From an uncultured Aquimarina sp. (GTDB lineage Bacteria; Bacteroidota; Bacteroidia; Flavobacteriales; Flavobacteriaceae): a stretch of DNA of 64,000 nt. The stretch lies in contig CANLCT010000001.1 of the NCBI GenBank assembly GCA_947489195.1, forward strand, positions 62,001-126,000. The letters are read 5' to 3'. Positions 63,156-64,000 of this stretch are shown piece by piece. Numbering within the stretch: position 1 is the first letter of the stretch; every line of letters begins with the position of its first letter. The position numbers and the translations under genes are program-made. The notes under the pieces are model-generated. The model worked only from the letters and a program-made list of their open reading frames with translations. It was not told where the DNA came from and did no database searches.

Positions 63156-64000
63156 ATGGGAAAAATAGCACTTCTAGTTATGCTCTTGTTTTCATTTTCA
63201 ATGAAATCTAAAAGTTTGTATTATTTTACGGCTCAAAAAGAAGGGATCCATAATATACTCCTTCCAATAAATTTTGATTTAAAAGATTTTCATGTGAGCT
63301 TTAACAAAAGTAAAGTTGTTCCTTATATAATCTCTCAAAATGAACTTCGTGTATATTGTCCTCACAAAGGTAAATATCAGATAATTAAAGGCTACAAGAA
63401 GCACAATGCAAAGATTCGTCCTTTCGAAAAAATTTCAGAGAAAAATGATTATGTATATCCACTCAATAACTCAATGAATTTAAATCACTGGTTTCATAAA
63501 ATAGTTACTGATAAAAAGTCATTTAAAATAAAAATTGAAAAAGGAAAATATATGGATGAAAATAAGTTTGAAAACTTGACTTTTAAACTTTATAATTTCA
63601 GTGAAGGTAACACACCTATTATATTTAAAATAAATGGTAAAGAATATATCAAGAATATTAGATATAAGGAGGATCAGGATATAAATTTTTCGATCAAGGA
63701 TTACAGTAATCTTTTTAATATTGAAGTACTTCCATTAACTGGAAGAATAGGAATTAAGAGTATATATTACTCAACGAACAGTGATAGAAAAATTTTAGAG
63801 ACTAAAAATTTTGAAAAGTACACTTTTTCTGTTCCTTTAAAAGAGCTTAAAACTGATGATAGGTATAAATACTATGGCATTAATGAAAAGGGATTAAATT
63901 ATCTTGATAAGAACTCAACTAACATAAAAAGTTTTTTAATACAAAAGGAGCCTTATAAAGCACAATTAAAAGTAATTAATGATCTAAAAAATGTAACGTC
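63156..64000 (+). CDS. Exported hypothetical protein, 3' end outside the window
   Basis: A frame opens at ATG 63156, 4 bp after the previous stop, and stays open to the last base (281 codons). The product has a short signal peptide (LLVMLLFSFSMKSKS) and beta-rich sequence (FTAQKEGIHNILLPI, YVYPLNNSMNLNHWF). I do not recognise it; the opening strands are loosely like the N-terminal part of large exported flavobacterial proteins. It continues the same operon. Confidence 0.7.
   Translation, partial: MGKIALLVMLLFSFSMKSKSLYYFTAQKEGIHNILLPINFDLKDFHVSFNKSKVVPYIISQNELRVYCPHKGKYQIIKGYKKHNAKIRPFEKISEKNDYVYPLNNSMNLNHWFHKIVTDKKSFKIKIEKGKYMDENKFENLTFKLYNFSEGNTPIIFKINGKEYIKNIRYKEDQDINFSIKDYSNLFNIEVLPLTGRIGIKSIYYSTNSDRKILETKNFEKYTFSVPLKELKTDDRYKYYGINEKGLNYLDKNSTNIKSFLIQKEPYKAQLKVINDLKNVT

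Overview
The window looks like a chromosomal segment of a marine-type Flavobacteriaceae (Bacteroidetes). The DNA is AT-rich, several promoters carry the Bacteroidetes -7 box TAnnTTTG, and many exported proteins end in type IX secretion (T9SS) sorting domains. Lineage-typical families are also present (Lacal_2735, DUF2452, TIGR03643, DUF2256, DUF4230). No species is claimed.

Layout. 1-2240: the 3' end of an Omp85-like barrel gene and a secreted ricin-like/T9SS protein. 2436-8148 (minus): an arsenosugar biosynthesis locus with an ArsM methyltransferase, the radical SAM protein ArsS, a purine nucleoside phosphorylase, two sugar-transferase-like proteins, a CxxC AhpD-like protein and a DUF547 protein. 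8455-13283: a lipoprotein, an isochorismatase-like hydrolase, an AraC regulator, and a sigma-54 response regulator next to a small exported protein. That small gene has a -24/-12-like promoter and an upstream palindrome. 13831-20363: an unusual run of membrane protein, formyltransferase, a gene interrupted by TGA, a phage-tail-collar protein, a methyltransferase and a repeat-rich T9SS adhesin. 20584-27407: housekeeping genes (tex, CYTH, hemW with an apparent ATT start, cyclase, DUF4230, MmcQ), followed by tRNA-Leu(TAG). 29543-35223: a photolyase/cryptochrome gene cluster. 35322-45605: a DUF6268 barrel, an M18 aminopeptidase, and the alpha-2-macroglobulin/PBP1C pair.

45671 to the end looks like accessory DNA. 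Two copies of the 3' half of a tRNA-Met(CAT) gene, each with its own terminator, lie at 45671 and 49681 on the minus strand. This is what tandem insertion of integrative elements into one tRNA gene would leave. The first element holds a large carbohydrate-binding T9SS protein and a transposase remnant. The second begins with short tandem repeats and runs past the window end.

The second element carries the most unusual system. A cassette of three genes (exported protein, metzincin-like protease, tiny peptide) is present twice. It is followed by a tightly overlapping operon: two HPr-kinase-like proteins, a PqqD-type peptide-binding domain, a Sec11/SipW-like signal peptidase, a nucleotidyltransferase, an ABC exporter, a processive-type glycosyltransferase, a barrel protein and an endonuclease/phosphatase-family lipoprotein. 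The 36-residue peptide has a YxxPxI motif of the kind PqqD-like domains bind and a Gly/Ser-rich tail. The whole is best read as a candidate ribosomally made, modified and exported peptide (RiPP) system. No lasso cyclase or transglutaminase is visible.
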